DNA of 64,000 nt from Amycolatopsis sp. 2-15 (GTDB lineage: Bacteria > Actinomycetota > Actinomycetes > Mycobacteriales > Pseudonocardiaceae), in assembly GCF_030285625.1 (NCBI RefSeq), contig NZ_CP127294.1:3606001-3670000 (forward strand), in the 5' to 3' direction. Numbering within the stretch: position 1 is the first letter of the stretch; each line of letters begins with the position of its first letter. The translations under genes and the position numbers were made by a program. The notes beneath the pieces were generated by a model. That model saw nothing but the letters and a program-made list of their open reading frames with translations, did not search any database and was not told where the DNA came from. Shown in pieces: positions 48,230 to 56,602 of this stretch.

Positions 48230-49051
48230 GTGACGACCCCCGCCGAAGCCTTCATGGCCGCTTACCACGACCGGAAACCCCACATGACGTCCGATCTGAT
48301 CGATTCGTGCCGGGTCGTCGATGACGGGCGGACGAGTTACCAGGTCCTCGCCGCGCGGGTGTCCGGCACACGGTGCGTGCTCGACCTCGGCTGCGGCGAC
48401 GGTTCGTTGCTGGCCGCGATCGAGGGCGCGGAGGTCTTGGCGGGCGTCGACCTGTCCGCAGCGCACCTCGACGTGGCGCGCGCCCGGCCCGAGCTCGCGG
48501 ACGCCGACCTGCGGCTGGCTCGTGTGCAGGAGCTGCCGTTCGCGGACGGTTCGTTCGACGCGGTCGTGTCGCACATGGTGCTGATGCTTTTCCCCGACGC
48601 CGACGCGGTCATCGCCGAAGCGGCTCGCGTACTGGCGCCGGGCGGGGTGTTCGCCGCGGCCATCGCCGGTGGCGTCACAGGGGCGCTGAAGGTGTTCATC
48701 GAGCTGGCGAATTCCCTGCTCGACGAGGTCCCCGAAGAACGCCGAGTCCACATCGGCGGCAACCCGCGCATCCGGCGGCGCGAAGGCCTCGACGCGATGC
48801 TCGGCGCGGCCTGCTTCGAGCCCGTCTCGTGGGACCCGATCGACCTCGACTTCGGCGGCCCCGAAGCCGACGTCTGGGCGCGCTGCTGCGAGACGTTCTA
48901 CCCGGTCGGCACCCTCGACGCGGAGCAGCTGAAGCGGCTCGAATCGGCGTTCCGGGAAGGAACCCGCGACCTCGTGGAGAACGGCCGATTGCGCGCAGGG
49001 ATGACCATGCGGATCGTCGAAACGAGGCTGCGGGCGGGTCTGCCGCGTTGA
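48230..49051 (+). CDS. Class I SAM-dependent methyltransferase, paralogue 1
   Basis: A 273-residue methyltransferase. Motif I is VLDLGCGDGSLL (about residue 49), motif II/III LAGVDLS, the post-motif LPFADGSFDAVVSHMVLMLF and the strand LAPGGVFAAAI. The C-terminal third has RCCETFYPVGTL, shared with the two copies downstream. Acceptor unknown. It is the first of a tandem family, with a remnant and another intact copy following on the same strand. Confidence 0.88.
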   Translation: MTTPAEAFMAAYHDRKPHMTSDLIDSCRVVDDGRTSYQVLAARVSGTRCVLDLGCGDGSLLAAIEGAEVLAGVDLSAAHLDVARARPELADADLRLARVQELPFADGSFDAVVSHMVLMLFPDADAVIAEAARVLAPGGVFAAAIAGGVTGALKVFIELANSLLDEVPEERRVHIGGNPRIRRREGLDAMLGAACFEPVSWDPIDLDFGGPEADVWARCCETFYPVGTLDAEQLKRLESAFREGTRDLVENGRLRAGMTMRIVETRLRAGLPR

Positions 49052-49061
49052 TGGCGGGGGT

Positions 49062-49649
49062 ATGGCGTGCCGGAGGTGGGTGTGGCTACGGGAAACTGGT
49101 CGGCGTAGGGCGACCCGAATTCGTCTCGCAGGTCGCGATCCACTTCGACGTTGGTGGGCCCGAAGCCGACGTCTGGGTGCGAACCGCGACCTGGCGGGGA
49201 ACGGCCGACTACCCGCGGGGATGACCATGCGGATCCTCCAGCCGCGTGGGGTGTTCGCGGCGTTGGCGGGCGGGGGTGGCGCCATCGGGGCCACGCAGGT
49301 GTTCTTCGAGCTCGCCAAGCCGAGGCTCGACGCGGTTCCCGAAGAGCGCAAACCGCCCATCGGCGGGGATCGGCGGACGCGCACCGCCGAGGGGTTCGAC
49401 GAGTTCCTCGGGCCGGTGGGGTTCGAACCCGTTGTGCGGGAACAGATCGTGGTCGATTTCGCCGCGCCGCCGGAACAGGTGTGGGTCACGTGCTGCGAGA
49501 CGCTCTATCCCGCCTCGACGCTCGGCGACACGCAGCTCGCCGAACTGCGCGCGGAGTTCACCGAGGCGACGCGCGGGCTGGTCGGCGCCGACGGAATCCT
49601 GCCCGCGGCCGTGCGGCTCAACATCGCCCGAACGCGCCTGGCGGCGTGA
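49062..49649 (+). pseudogene. Mosaic remnant of methyltransferase paralogues
   Basis: It lacks the SAM-binding half. 49150-49240 matches the 3' end of paralogue 1 (GGPEADVW, then NGRLPAGMTMRI) with an internal deletion of about 100 bases. From about 49245 an open frame continues as the C-terminal half of a methyltransferase (GVFAALAGGGGAIGATQVFFELA..., VTCCETLYPASTL..., NIARTRLAA). The simplest history is at least four tandem copies with a deletion fusing parts of two. The frame 49062-49649 is open but cannot encode an active enzyme. Confidence 0.78.
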
Positions 49650-49671
49650 CGATCCGCGCTAACGTCTCGCC

Positions 49672-50484
49672 ATGACGTCCGCCGAGGAGTTCCTCCGCAG
49701 CTACCACGACGCCCGCCCGGACGCCGCGTCCGAGCTGGCCGGGCGCGGCCGCGTGACGGGCGACGGGCGGACCGTGTACGAGGTGTTCGCCGACCGCGTC
49801 ACCGCAGCCAAGGCCGTGCTCGACCTCGGCTGCGGCGACGGCGCGCTGCTCGCCGAGCTCGGCAGCCGTGGGGTGCCGAAGCTGGCGGGGGTGGACCTTT
49901 CGCCCGGGCAGCTGGCGTCGGCCGGCCGCCGGCCCGAGCTGGCCGAAGCCGATCTCCGTCCGGGGCGGGCGCAGGAGCTGCCGTTCGAGGACGGCGAGTT
50001 CGACACGGTGGTGTCGTTCATGGCGTTGATGCTCATGACCGACGTCGAGCAGGTCGTCGCCGAGGCCGCCCGGGTGCTGGCCCCGGGTGGCACCCTCGCG
50101 ATCGGCATCGGTGGTGGCGGGCGTGAGGCGATGGAGATCTTCCTCAAGGTCGCGCGGCCGCTGTTCGCCGTGGTGCCCGAGGAACGCCGGGTGCCGGCGG
50201 CCGGCGACCCCCGGACCCGCACACGCGAAGGTCTGGACGAGCTGCTTACCTCGGCGGGCTTCGAACCCGTCGAGTGGGACCGGATGGTCGTCGACTTCGG
50301 CGGCACGCCCGACGAGGTCTGGCAGACCTGCCACGACAGCTACTACCAGATGGCCGGCCTCGACGACACGCACCGGAAGGGCCTGCGCACCGCGTTCACC
50401 GTCGCGACGCGGAACCTCGTGACGCCCGAGGGCCGGCTGCCGGCGTCCGCGTGCATCGAGGTGGCCGTCACCCGGCTGAGGTGA
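49672..50484 (+). CDS. Class I SAM-dependent methyltransferase, paralogue 2
   Basis: A 270-residue methyltransferase related to the gene at 48230: VLDLGCGDGALLAEL (about residue 49), LAGVDLSPGQLA, LPFEDGEFDTVVSFMALMLM, LAPGGTLAIGI and a C-terminal WQTCHDSYYQMAGL where paralogue 1 has RCCETFYPVGTL. The difference at that site suggests a changed acceptor. The end overlaps the convergent FAD monooxygenase gene by 17 bases. Confidence 0.88.
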   Translation: MTSAEEFLRSYHDARPDAASELAGRGRVTGDGRTVYEVFADRVTAAKAVLDLGCGDGALLAELGSRGVPKLAGVDLSPGQLASAGRRPELAEADLRPGRAQELPFEDGEFDTVVSFMALMLMTDVEQVVAEAARVLAPGGTLAIGIGGGGREAMEIFLKVARPLFAVVPEERRVPAAGDPRTRTREGLDELLTSAGFEPVEWDRMVVDFGGTPDEVWQTCHDSYYQMAGLDDTHRKGLRTAFTVATRNLVTPEGRLPASACIEVAVTRLR

Positions 50485-51985
50485 CGGTGCCGAACCAGCG
50501 GATCAGCGCCTTCTCCAACCCGCTCACGTCCGGCCGGGCGTCGGACGAAGCCCAGGCGACGTAGCCGTCGGGGCGGATCAGCAGCGCGGTCGCGTCGACG
50601 CCCGTCGCGGCGGTGACCGGGTCCACGCGGTCGGCCCACGCAGCGGCGGCCGCAGACACCGAGCCGTCCGAGGTCAGGTCGAGGAGTACCGGCCGTGCCG
50701 CGCGATAAGCCGCCGCGACGCCTTCGGAAGCAAGGTCCGGCGCCCACCGGCCGACGAACGGGTGGGGGTCGTCGCCGTAGCGGATGTCCGCGCCCGACAA
50801 CAGGTCCGCGAGGTGCTGCGTCACGTCCTGGTGGTCGAGGAGCTCCGCGAACAGCTCGCGCAGCGCCGTGACCTCCGGGCCCGGCGCGGTCAGCGCGCCC
50901 TGCGCCTGCGTGTGCATCACGACGCGCCGGCTGGCCGGGCGCCGCTCGGCGTCGTAGGTGTCGAGCAGGTCGGCCGGCGCCCAGCCGCGCACCTCCGCGG
51001 CGAGCTTCCACGCCAGGTTGACGGCGTCCTGCAGCCCCAGGTTCAGGCCGGGCCCGCCGATCGCGGAGTGCACGTGAGCGGCGTCGCCGACGAGCAGCAC
51101 GCGCCCGACGCGGAACTTCTCCGCCAGGCGAGTGTTTCCGCTGGACACCCGGCGCAGCTGGTGCGGACCGGGGCCGGCAGGCGCCTCCAGGGGCAGGTCG
51201 ACGCCGAGCACTCGCCGAACGCTCCCGCGCACCTCGTCGAGCGTCGCCGGCACGTCGTCGGGTACCTGCGGCCGGCCGCGTTCGGACGAAGCCACCAGCG
51301 GCGCGGAGTTCGGGAACGGCGCGAACACGAACAGCCCCGTCTCCGTTCGGAAGTGCTGGAACGGCGGCACCGCGCCGACGCCGTCGAGCCGCAGCCCGCC
51401 TGTCGCCGGATCGCGCACGGAGTCCGGCACGCTCACGTGCGCGGTGTACGAAACCATGGTCTCCCGAGTGACACCGGGAAAATCGATGCCGGCGAGCTTA
51501 CGCACGGTGCTGCGCCCACCGTCCGCGCCCACCAGAAACCGTGTGTCCACAGTGTACGCACCGGTGGGACCGGAAACGGTGACGTGCACCGAGTCGTCCT
51601 GCTCGAACCCGAGCACCTCGTGCCCACGCCGGATTTCCACACCCAGCTCGACAGCCCGCTCCTCCAACGCACGTTCCAGCTCGCGCTGCCGAATCGGCAG
51701 CAGGTACACGGGATTGACCGGCAGCTGGGTCAGATCGAGAGGGAACGCGCCGAACATGTAGTGCGGCGCGGGCACGGGTTCGGCCTGATCGGTGAGCCGT
51801 TCGTAGAGGCCACGGCGGTGCAGCAGCCGCACGACCTGGCCGACGAGGCCGTTGGCCCGCTGTTCTTCACTGCGTTCGGTGAGGCGTTCCAGCACGAGCG
51901 GCCGTACGCCGGCCAGGCTGAGCTCGCACGCCAGCATGAGCCCGTTGGGCCCACCGCCGGCGATCACGACATCGATCGCGGGCAT
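50468..51985 (-). CDS. FAD-dependent aromatic hydroxylase (RdmE/Rox-like)
   Basis: A 505-residue flavoprotein of the p-hydroxybenzoate-hydroxylase class, as in polyketide hydroxylases and rifampicin monooxygenase. Motifs: VVIAGGGPNGLMLACELSLAG (residues 5-25), FLVGADGGRSTVRK (about 150) and VLLVGDAAHVHSAIGGPGLNLGLQDA (about 290). The C-terminal thioredoxin-like domain ends WFGTVTSAG. It is 34 bases downstream of a TetR gene on the same strand, so a substrate-inducible detoxification unit is likely. Confidence 0.9.
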   Translation of the reverse strand: MPAIDVVIAGGGPNGLMLACELSLAGVRPLVLERLTERSEEQRANGLVGQVVRLLHRRGLYERLTDQAEPVPAPHYMFGAFPLDLTQLPVNPVYLLPIRQRELERALEERAVELGVEIRRGHEVLGFEQDDSVHVTVSGPTGAYTVDTRFLVGADGGRSTVRKLAGIDFPGVTRETMVSYTAHVSVPDSVRDPATGGLRLDGVGAVPPFQHFRTETGLFVFAPFPNSAPLVASSERGRPQVPDDVPATLDEVRGSVRRVLGVDLPLEAPAGPGPHQLRRVSSGNTRLAEKFRVGRVLLVGDAAHVHSAIGGPGLNLGLQDAVNLAWKLAAEVRGWAPADLLDTYDAERRPASRRVVMHTQAQGALTAPGPEVTALRELFAELLDHQDVTQHLADLLSGADIRYGDDPHPFVGRWAPDLASEGVAAAYRAARPVLLDLTSDGSVSAAAAAWADRVDPVTAATGVDATALLIRPDGYVAWASSDARPDVSGLEKALIRWFGTVTSAG

Positions 51986-52019
51986 GGTTTCTCCTTGGCG
52001 GATCGGAAAAACTGGGAGA

Positions 52020-52622
52020 TCAGGGAAGGTCGACGGTCACCGCGCCGAAGGCCGCGCGCAGCACCGAGCTGAAGGAAACGGGTGGGTCGGCGCGCATCCA
52101 GTGCGCCATGGCCGCGCGGATGGCCCCGCCGGCGGCGGTGGCGACGAGCACGGGGTAGAGGTCGTGTTCGGCGTCGGTGCCGGTGCGGTCTGCGATGGCC
52201 TGCGCGAGCGCGATTTCGGCGGCGACGTTGGCCTTCTGGAACTCGCCCTGCAGAGCGGGTTCGGCGGTCATCAGCTGCACGCCCTGTGTCCACAGCGGAT
52301 CCGGAGTGGACTCGGCGCGGTCGGCCTCGAACCGGGCGAGCGCCGCTTCGGTGACGGCTTCCCAGAGCGGTTCGCCGGCCGGCCGTGCGCGCAGCAGGTC
52401 GGCGATGCCCTGGGCGCGGTCATGGTGGCGGGCCGCGATGGCCTCGGCCTTGCTGGAGAAGTAGTTGTTCACGGTGCGCGGCGAAACGCCGGCCTCGGTG
52501 GCGATGTCCTCGATGGTCACGTGCGCCAGACCGCGTTCCACGGCCAGCCGGATCGCGGCCCAGGAGATCGCGGTGCGCGTCTCCTGGCGACGCCGTTCAC
52601 GCAGGCTCGGCCGTTCGGTCAT
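52020..52622 (-). CDS. TetR-family regulator of the FAD hydroxylase operon
   Basis: A 200-residue repressor. HTH: VTIEDIATEAGVSPRTVNNYFSSKAEAI (about residues 35-62), preceded by the typical RERRRQETRTAISWAAIRLA. It is the first gene of the operon with the hydroxylase. Two copies of an inverted-repeat operator lie immediately before its start, which supports autoregulation and coordinate induction by a substrate of the hydroxylase. Confidence 0.9.
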   Translation of the reverse strand: MTERPSLRERRRQETRTAISWAAIRLAVERGLAHVTIEDIATEAGVSPRTVNNYFSSKAEAIAARHHDRAQGIADLLRARPAGEPLWEAVTEAALARFEADRAESTPDPLWTQGVQLMTAEPALQGEFQKANVAAEIALAQAIADRTGTDAEHDLYPVLVATAAGGAIRAAMAHWMRADPPVSFSSVLRAAFGAVTVDLP

Positions 52623-52642
52623 GCCCCCAAGTTAGTAGAAAC

Positions 52643-52675
52643 TTGCGTAACACGCAAAGTCTGCGTGATGCGCAA
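52643..52675. promoter_or_regulatory. Tandem TetR operators TTGCGTAACACGCAA and CTGCGTGATGCGCAA
   Basis: Two 15-mers (52643-52657 and 52661-52675), each an inverted repeat of YTGCG/CGCAA type, start 18 bp apart, about 20 bases upstream of the TetR start. A larger pair AAACTTGCG/CGCAAGTTT (52639 and 52671) frames them. TGCGT/ACGCA half-sites are typical for TetR-family operators. Confidence 0.72.
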
Positions 52676-52690
52676 GTTTGATGGATACAA

Positions 52691-52722
52691 GAAAGCCCAG
52701 GGCCCTGTGACCCTGGGCTTTC
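52691..52722 (-). terminator. Terminator hairpin after csbD
   Basis: GAAAGCCCAGGG (52691-52702) and its exact complement (52711-52722), loop of eight. On the minus strand it follows the CsbD gene by six bases and ends in CTTTCTTG, a weak T-rich tail. It insulates the TetR operon from csbD. Confidence 0.82.
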
Positions 52723-52728
52723 CCGAAC

Positions 52729-52905
52729 TCAGTCCTTGACGCCCTTCACGGCGTCCTTGACCTTGTCGGCGGCCTGCTTCAAGTTGCTCTTGCCCTGCTC
52801 TGCCTTGCCTTCGGCCTGCCACTGCTCGTTACCGGTGGCGTCGCCGACGGCCTCCTTGGCTCGGCCCTTGAGCTCTTCCGCCTTGTTCTCGGCCTTGTCG
52901 GTCAT
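52729..52905 (-). CDS. CsbD-family stress protein
   Basis: A 58-residue, highly charged, helix-forming protein: MTDKAENKAEELKGRAKEAV, then GDATGNEQWQAEGKAEQGK and a Lys/Asp-rich tail. This is the CsbD pattern (general-stress, sigma-B-type in Bacillus), of unknown molecular role. SD GGGAGG lies seven bases before the ATG, and a clear terminator follows. Too short for default gene callers. Confidence 0.9.
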   Translation of the reverse strand: MTDKAENKAEELKGRAKEAVGDATGNEQWQAEGKAEQGKSNLKQAADKVKDAVKGVKD

Positions 52906-52976
52906 GGTGTCGCCTCCCTTGCTTGTCGGCTGATACCCACCGGCTACCCGGTGGGCGGGAGGCCAAACACGGGGAC

Positions 52977-53537
52977 TCAGGCGTTGCGAAGGGTGGCCAT
53001 CGCCTTGCTCCACGCCTCGACCTGGTCGAGGGTCGTGTTGAGGTAACCGGTGTGCATCTCGGCCGGCTTGAACGTCGACATGTTCTCGAAGTCGGTGAAC
53101 AGCGACAGGGCGACCTGGCTCGTCACGTGGGCGACCTGCAGGTTGCTCAGCACGAGGCGCAGCTGCTCCACCGCGCGGACGGCGCCGACGGAGCCGTAGC
53201 CGACGAAGCCGGCGGCCTTGTTGTTCCACTCGGCGCCCAGGAAGTCGATGGCGTTCTTCAGCGGGCCCGGGATGGCGTGGTTGTACTCCGCGGTCACGAA
53301 GACGTAGCCGTCGAACTCGGCGATCTTCTCGGCCCAGCGCTTGGTGTGCGCCTGCGCGTACTGGCCCATGGCCGCCGGCAGCGGCTCGTCGAGGTGCGGG
53401 AGCTCGTAGTCGAGCAGGTCGAGGAGCTCGTACTCGGCGGTGCCGCGCTGCTTCGCGATGTCGAGGGCCCACTTCGCCACGGCTTCACCGTTGCGGCCCG
53501 GACGGGTGCTGCCGAGGATGATCGCAATCTTGGTCAT
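52977..53537 (-). CDS. NADPH-dependent FMN reductase-family protein
   Basis: A 186-residue flavodoxin-fold reductase. The FMN phosphate loop is ILGSTRPGRNGEAV (residues 7-20), with TAEYNHAIPGPLKNAIDFL (about 80-98) lining the flavin and GYGSVGAVRAVEQLR after it. It reduces free or bound FMN, quinones or azo compounds using NAD(P)H. An inverted repeat (GACGCGTCCGC / GCGGACGTGTC at 53613-53651) in its upstream region may be regulatory. Confidence 0.9.
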   Translation of the reverse strand: MTKIAIILGSTRPGRNGEAVAKWALDIAKQRGTAEYELLDLLDYELPHLDEPLPAAMGQYAQAHTKRWAEKIAEFDGYVFVTAEYNHAIPGPLKNAIDFLGAEWNNKAAGFVGYGSVGAVRAVEQLRLVLSNLQVAHVTSQVALSLFTDFENMSTFKPAEMHTGYLNTTLDQVEAWSKAMATLRNA

Positions 53538-53612
53538 GTCCGACTTTCCTGATTCGAGGGACGGTCATCGGTTCAGTCGCGCTGGTCAGGGCTTGATCCA
53601 GAGATCTTTGAT

Positions 53613-53651
53613 GACGCGTCCGCAATTTAGTCTCAGCTCTGCGGACGTGTC
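53613..53651. promoter_or_regulatory. Inverted repeat upstream of the FMN reductase
   Basis: GACGCGTCCGC (53613-53623) and GCGGACGTGTC (53641-53651), 10 of 11 complementary, 17-nt spacing that contains the AT-rich ATTTAGTCTCA. It lies between the divergent reductase and amidohydrolase genes and overlaps a region likely to hold both promoters. Confidence 0.4.
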
Positions 53652-53737
53652 AACAAACGGGGGGTGAGGGCCATTCCCACGGGCGGGTGATTCGGCAGTA
53701 CCTTGTGCGTGCCGTCTCCCACTCCCAGGAGCGAATC

Positions 53738-55207
53738 GTGACCAGTTCACAGGACAGCTTTGCGCTCGTGATCAGGGGCGGACGGGTGCTCGACCCGGAG
53801 AGCGGCTTCGACGCGGTGGCCGACGTCGGGATCACCGGTGGCACCGTAAGTGTGGTATCCGCAACACCGCTTCGCGGCGAGCGGACGATCGACGCGACCG
53901 GCCTCGTCGTCGCTCCGGGGTTCGTGGATCTGCACAGTCACGGCCAGGCGATTCCCGAGCAGCGGCTGCAGGCGCTCGACGGCGTCACCACGGCGTTGGA
54001 ACTGGAGGCCGGCATCACGCCGGTCGGCGCGGCGTACGCGCGGGCCGCCGCGGAGGGCCGGCCGATCAACTACGGCTACTCGACGTCGTGGGCGCTGGCG
54101 CGGATGGCCGTGCTCGCGGGCGCGCCGCTCGAGGGCCCGCCCGACACGGTGCTCACGCACCTGGGTGTGCCCGCGTGGCGCGCCGAGGCGTCGGCGGCCG
54201 AGCGCGCGCGGATCTTCGAGCACCTGTCACGGGACCTGGCCGACGGCGCGCTGGGCATCGGCGTGCTCGCCGGCTACGCGCCCCACCTCGACCCGGCCGA
54301 GTTCGTCGCCGTGGCGGAACTGGCGGCCGAGGCCGGGCTACCCGCGTTCACGCACGCGCGCCCGCTCGTGGAAGCCGACCCGGAGGTGCCCGTCGACGGT
54401 GCCGAGGAGATCGCGCGCGTCGCGGGGCAGACCGGGGTGCACCTGCACTACTGCCACGTGAACAGCACGTCGGGGCGCCAGGTCGACCGCGTGCTCGGGC
54501 TCGTGGAGCGCTGCCGGATGGAAGGCGCCGAGGTGACCACCGAGGCGTACCCCTACGGCGCCGGCTCGACGGCCATCGGCGCGGCCTTTCTGGCACCGGA
54601 ATTCCTGGCGCGCCAAGGCATCCGGCCCGACTCGCTCGTGCTCGTCGGCACGGGGGAGCGCATCGCGGACGCCGCGCGCCTCGCCGAGGTCCGCGCGAGC
54701 ACCCCGGGCGCGCTCGCGCTGCTGCACTTCCTCGACGAGGACGACCCGGCGCTGGAGCGCGCCCTGCTCTTCGAGGGCACCGCCATCGCGAGCGACGCCA
54801 TGCCGCTGACCTGGACGGACGGGCGGCCGGACCCGCTCACGTGGCCGCTGCCGCCCGGCGCGCTCGGCCACCCGCGTGGCGCGGGCACGTTCTCGCGCGC
54901 CATCCGGCGGCTCCATCGGGAAAGCGGAAAGCTGACGTTGTCCGAAGCCGTCGCGCGCTGCTCGCTGCTGCCCGCGCAGGTCCTGGACGAAGCCGTGCCC
55001 GCCCTGCGGCGCAAGGGCCGCCTGCGCGCCGGCAGCGACGCCGACGTGGTGGTTTTCGACCCCGCACGGATCGCGGACCAGGCGTCCTATGTGGACGGCA
55101 CGCGACCCTCCGTGGGAATCGAGCACGTGCTCGTGAGCGGCACCGCGGTGGTGTGCGCCGGCTCGCTGGTGCCCGACGCGTTGCCCGGCAAGCCTGTCCG
55201 TGCCTGA
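53738..55207 (+). CDS. N-acyl-D-amino-acid deacylase-like amidohydrolase
   Basis: A 489-residue amidohydrolase of the D-aminoacylase/D-glutamate-deacylase type. It has VIRGGRVLDPESGFDAVADVGI, the metal-binding HSHG in FVDLHSHGQAIPEQ (about residue 65), HLHYCHVNSTSG (about 245), ASDAMPLTW (catalytic Asp) and the C-terminal KGRLRAGSDADVVVFDP. It probably hydrolyses an N-acyl-D-amino acid or a related amide in the cytoplasm. GTG 53738 behind CAGGAG is preferred to the codon at 53687. Confidence 0.87.
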   Translation: MTSSQDSFALVIRGGRVLDPESGFDAVADVGITGGTVSVVSATPLRGERTIDATGLVVAPGFVDLHSHGQAIPEQRLQALDGVTTALELEAGITPVGAAYARAAAEGRPINYGYSTSWALARMAVLAGAPLEGPPDTVLTHLGVPAWRAEASAAERARIFEHLSRDLADGALGIGVLAGYAPHLDPAEFVAVAELAAEAGLPAFTHARPLVEADPEVPVDGAEEIARVAGQTGVHLHYCHVNSTSGRQVDRVLGLVERCRMEGAEVTTEAYPYGAGSTAIGAAFLAPEFLARQGIRPDSLVLVGTGERIADAARLAEVRASTPGALALLHFLDEDDPALERALLFEGTAIASDAMPLTWTDGRPDPLTWPLPPGALGHPRGAGTFSRAIRRLHRESGKLTLSEAVARCSLLPAQVLDEAVPALRRKGRLRAGSDADVVVFDPARIADQASYVDGTRPSVGIEHVLVSGTAVVCAGSLVPDALPGKPVRA

Positions 55208-55208
55208 C

Positions 55209-55355
55209 TCAGGCGGTCTTGTTTCTGCGCAGCACAACCGTGGTGACGACCGTGGCCGCCGCGAGCACGAGGAACACGACCGCGGCGCCCGCCCGGTCCA
55301 GCGTCAGGTTCCCGAAGAAACCGATCAGCAGCGCAACGGTGAGGGGCGCCCACAT
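55209..55355 (-). CDS. 48-residue two-helix membrane peptide
   Basis: A small membrane protein: MWAPLTVALLIGFFGNLTL, a short DRAG turn, then VVFLVLAAATVVTTVVL and a basic tail RRNKTA. GAAAGGA precedes the ATG by nine bases, and a palindrome lies just upstream. The stop is two bases after the amidohydrolase stop on the other strand. No family is recognised. Basic tail and helix polarity suggest both ends are cytoplasmic. Confidence 0.6.
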   Translation of the reverse strand: MWAPLTVALLIGFFGNLTLDRAGAAVVFLVLAAATVVTTVVLRRNKTA

Positions 55356-55387
55356 GGCGGTGGTCCTTTCTCGCGGTAATGCTTGTC

Positions 55388-55400
55388 AAAGCTAAGCTTT
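55388..55400. promoter_or_regulatory. Palindrome AAAGCT-A-AGCTTT
   Basis: A perfect AT-rich 13-bp palindrome about 33 bases upstream of the small membrane peptide gene (minus strand). It is probably part of that gene's promoter or operator. The rest of 55401-55703 shows no gene. Confidence 0.4.
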
Positions 55401-55703
55401 ACGGTACGGGGGAGCGGGTGTTTCGCGCATGATCAAGTGGCGCAAGGAAAACGTCAATTCCTGATCAGGGTGGTCCGCGGTGCAGGTGGAGGGCCGTCGG
55501 GGCGCGACGCGCGGGCCGTGAAAATCACAGGAGAGCGTGGGTGCTGCTCCGCGGAGGCGCTGGGCGTGCAAGTGCGGGGCCAACAGGATGAGTGGTGCCG
55601 CAGGTCGGTTCGGTGGGTGCTCGGGGCGGCAACGGGGACCGGGGAAAAGGGTTACTGTGGCGGCGTTGTCGTACTTCCACACACCGCACAAAGGACTGTC
55701 CAC

Positions 55704-55913
55704 ATGCGCCTGTCAACCCGCAACCAGCTCGTCGGCACTGTGTCGGCTGTGAAGCCCGGCGCGGTCATGACCGTGGTCACGGTCCAGCTCGACGGCGGCC
55801 AGTCCGTCACGGCCTCGATCACCAAGGACGCCGCCGAGGAGCTGGAGCTCGAGGTCGGCAAGCCGGTGACCGCGCTGGTGAAGTCGACTGAGGTCATGCT
55901 CGGCGTCGAGTGA
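55704..55913 (+). CDS. TOBE-domain (Mop-like) molybdate-binding protein
   Basis: A 69-residue single Mop/TOBE domain: MRLSTRNQLVGTVSAVKPG, VVTVQLDGGQSVTASIT, KDAAEELELEVGKPVTALVKSTEVMLGVE. These small proteins bind oxyanions such as molybdate as oligomers and act in storage or homeostasis. The start is unambiguous from homology; upstream in-frame sequence is rejected. A clear intrinsic terminator follows. Confidence 0.92.
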   Translation: MRLSTRNQLVGTVSAVKPGAVMTVVTVQLDGGQSVTASITKDAAEELELEVGKPVTALVKSTEVMLGVE

Positions 55914-55930
55914 CGCTTCGGTAGCTGCCG

Positions 55931-55965
55931 GCCCGGGCCCGCAGACCAGCGGGTTCGGGCTTTTT
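55931..55965 (+). terminator. Intrinsic terminator after the TOBE gene
   Basis: GCCCGGGCCCGC (55931-55942), loop AGACCA, GCGGGTTCGGGC (55949-55960): a 12-bp stem with two G-U pairs followed by TTTTT. This is the only classic rho-independent terminator with a full T-run in the window. Confidence 0.9.
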
Positions 55966-56000
55966 CGTGCCCTTTCCGGTCGAGGGTGCTAAGTCGTTTC

Positions 56001-56504
56001 ATGCCGCAACGAAATGAACGAGCAGACCTGGCCCGCGCGGTCATGGAGCTCATCGACGCCGGCCACCGCCGGATCTCGCGGCACCTTGACCTGACCCGGG
56101 TGCGCGTGCTGGGCACCGTCGCGGCCCGGCAGCCCGTGCGGCCGAACGCGATCGCGGCCGAGCTGGGGCTGACGGCGTCGGCGACCAGTCGCCACCTGGC
56201 CGCGCTGGAGGAGGCCGGGCAGATCGCGGTGGAGCCGGACCCGGTGGACTCGCGGACTTTTCTGGTGCGGCAGACGGAAAGCGGCCGCGCCGACGCCGAA
56301 GCCACGGTCGCCGCCGGGGCGGCGGTGTTCGCCGACGTGATCTCCGACTGGACGGACGAAGATGTCACCACGGCGCGCGAGCTGATCACCCGGCTGAACG
56401 AGGCCTGGGCGACGCGCGGTGATGCGGCTTCGGCGGCTCAGCGCGGGAGTGGGCCACGTTGGCGAAGGAAACGGCAATCGGTCGAGGGGGAGGACCAAAG
56501 GTGA
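56001..56504 (+). CDS. MarR-family regulator
   Basis: A 167-residue winged-helix regulator: VRPNAIAAELGLTASATSRHLAALEEAGQIAVEPDPVDSRTFLVRQT (about residues 47-93) is the HTH-wing. The start at MPQRNERAD is preferred; five further codons upstream are possible. Its TGA overlaps the GTG of a 33-residue frame, which in turn overlaps a membrane protein gene, so the three appear to be one translational unit. Confidence 0.88.
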   Translation: MPQRNERADLARAVMELIDAGHRRISRHLDLTRVRVLGTVAARQPVRPNAIAAELGLTASATSRHLAALEEAGQIAVEPDPVDSRTFLVRQTESGRADAEATVAAGAAVFADVISDWTDEDVTTARELITRLNEAWATRGDAASAAQRGSGPRWRRKRQSVEGEDQR

Positions 56505-56602
56505 CTACGACTGCTCGTGAGCGAGTGTCCGCCGAGATCCGGCGGGGCGCCGGGCGGAGCTGGCCGCGGAAACGGCAAGCCGAAAAGGAGGGCCGGTCAT
56601 GA
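56501..56602 (+). CDS. 33-residue basic peptide in a stop/start-overlapped operon
   Basis: GTG 56501 overlaps the MarR stop (GTGA), and its TGA overlaps the next ATG (ATGA). GGGGGAGG lies nine bases upstream. The peptide is strongly basic (RERVSAEIRRGAGRSWPRKR...). Its end resembles the MarR C-terminal RWRRKRQ region, and the DNA shares GGAAACGGCAA with it, so the segment may have come from a short local duplication. It may only serve to pass ribosomes to the next gene. Confidence 0.5.
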   Translation: MTTTARERVSAEIRRGAGRSWPRKRQAEKEGRS

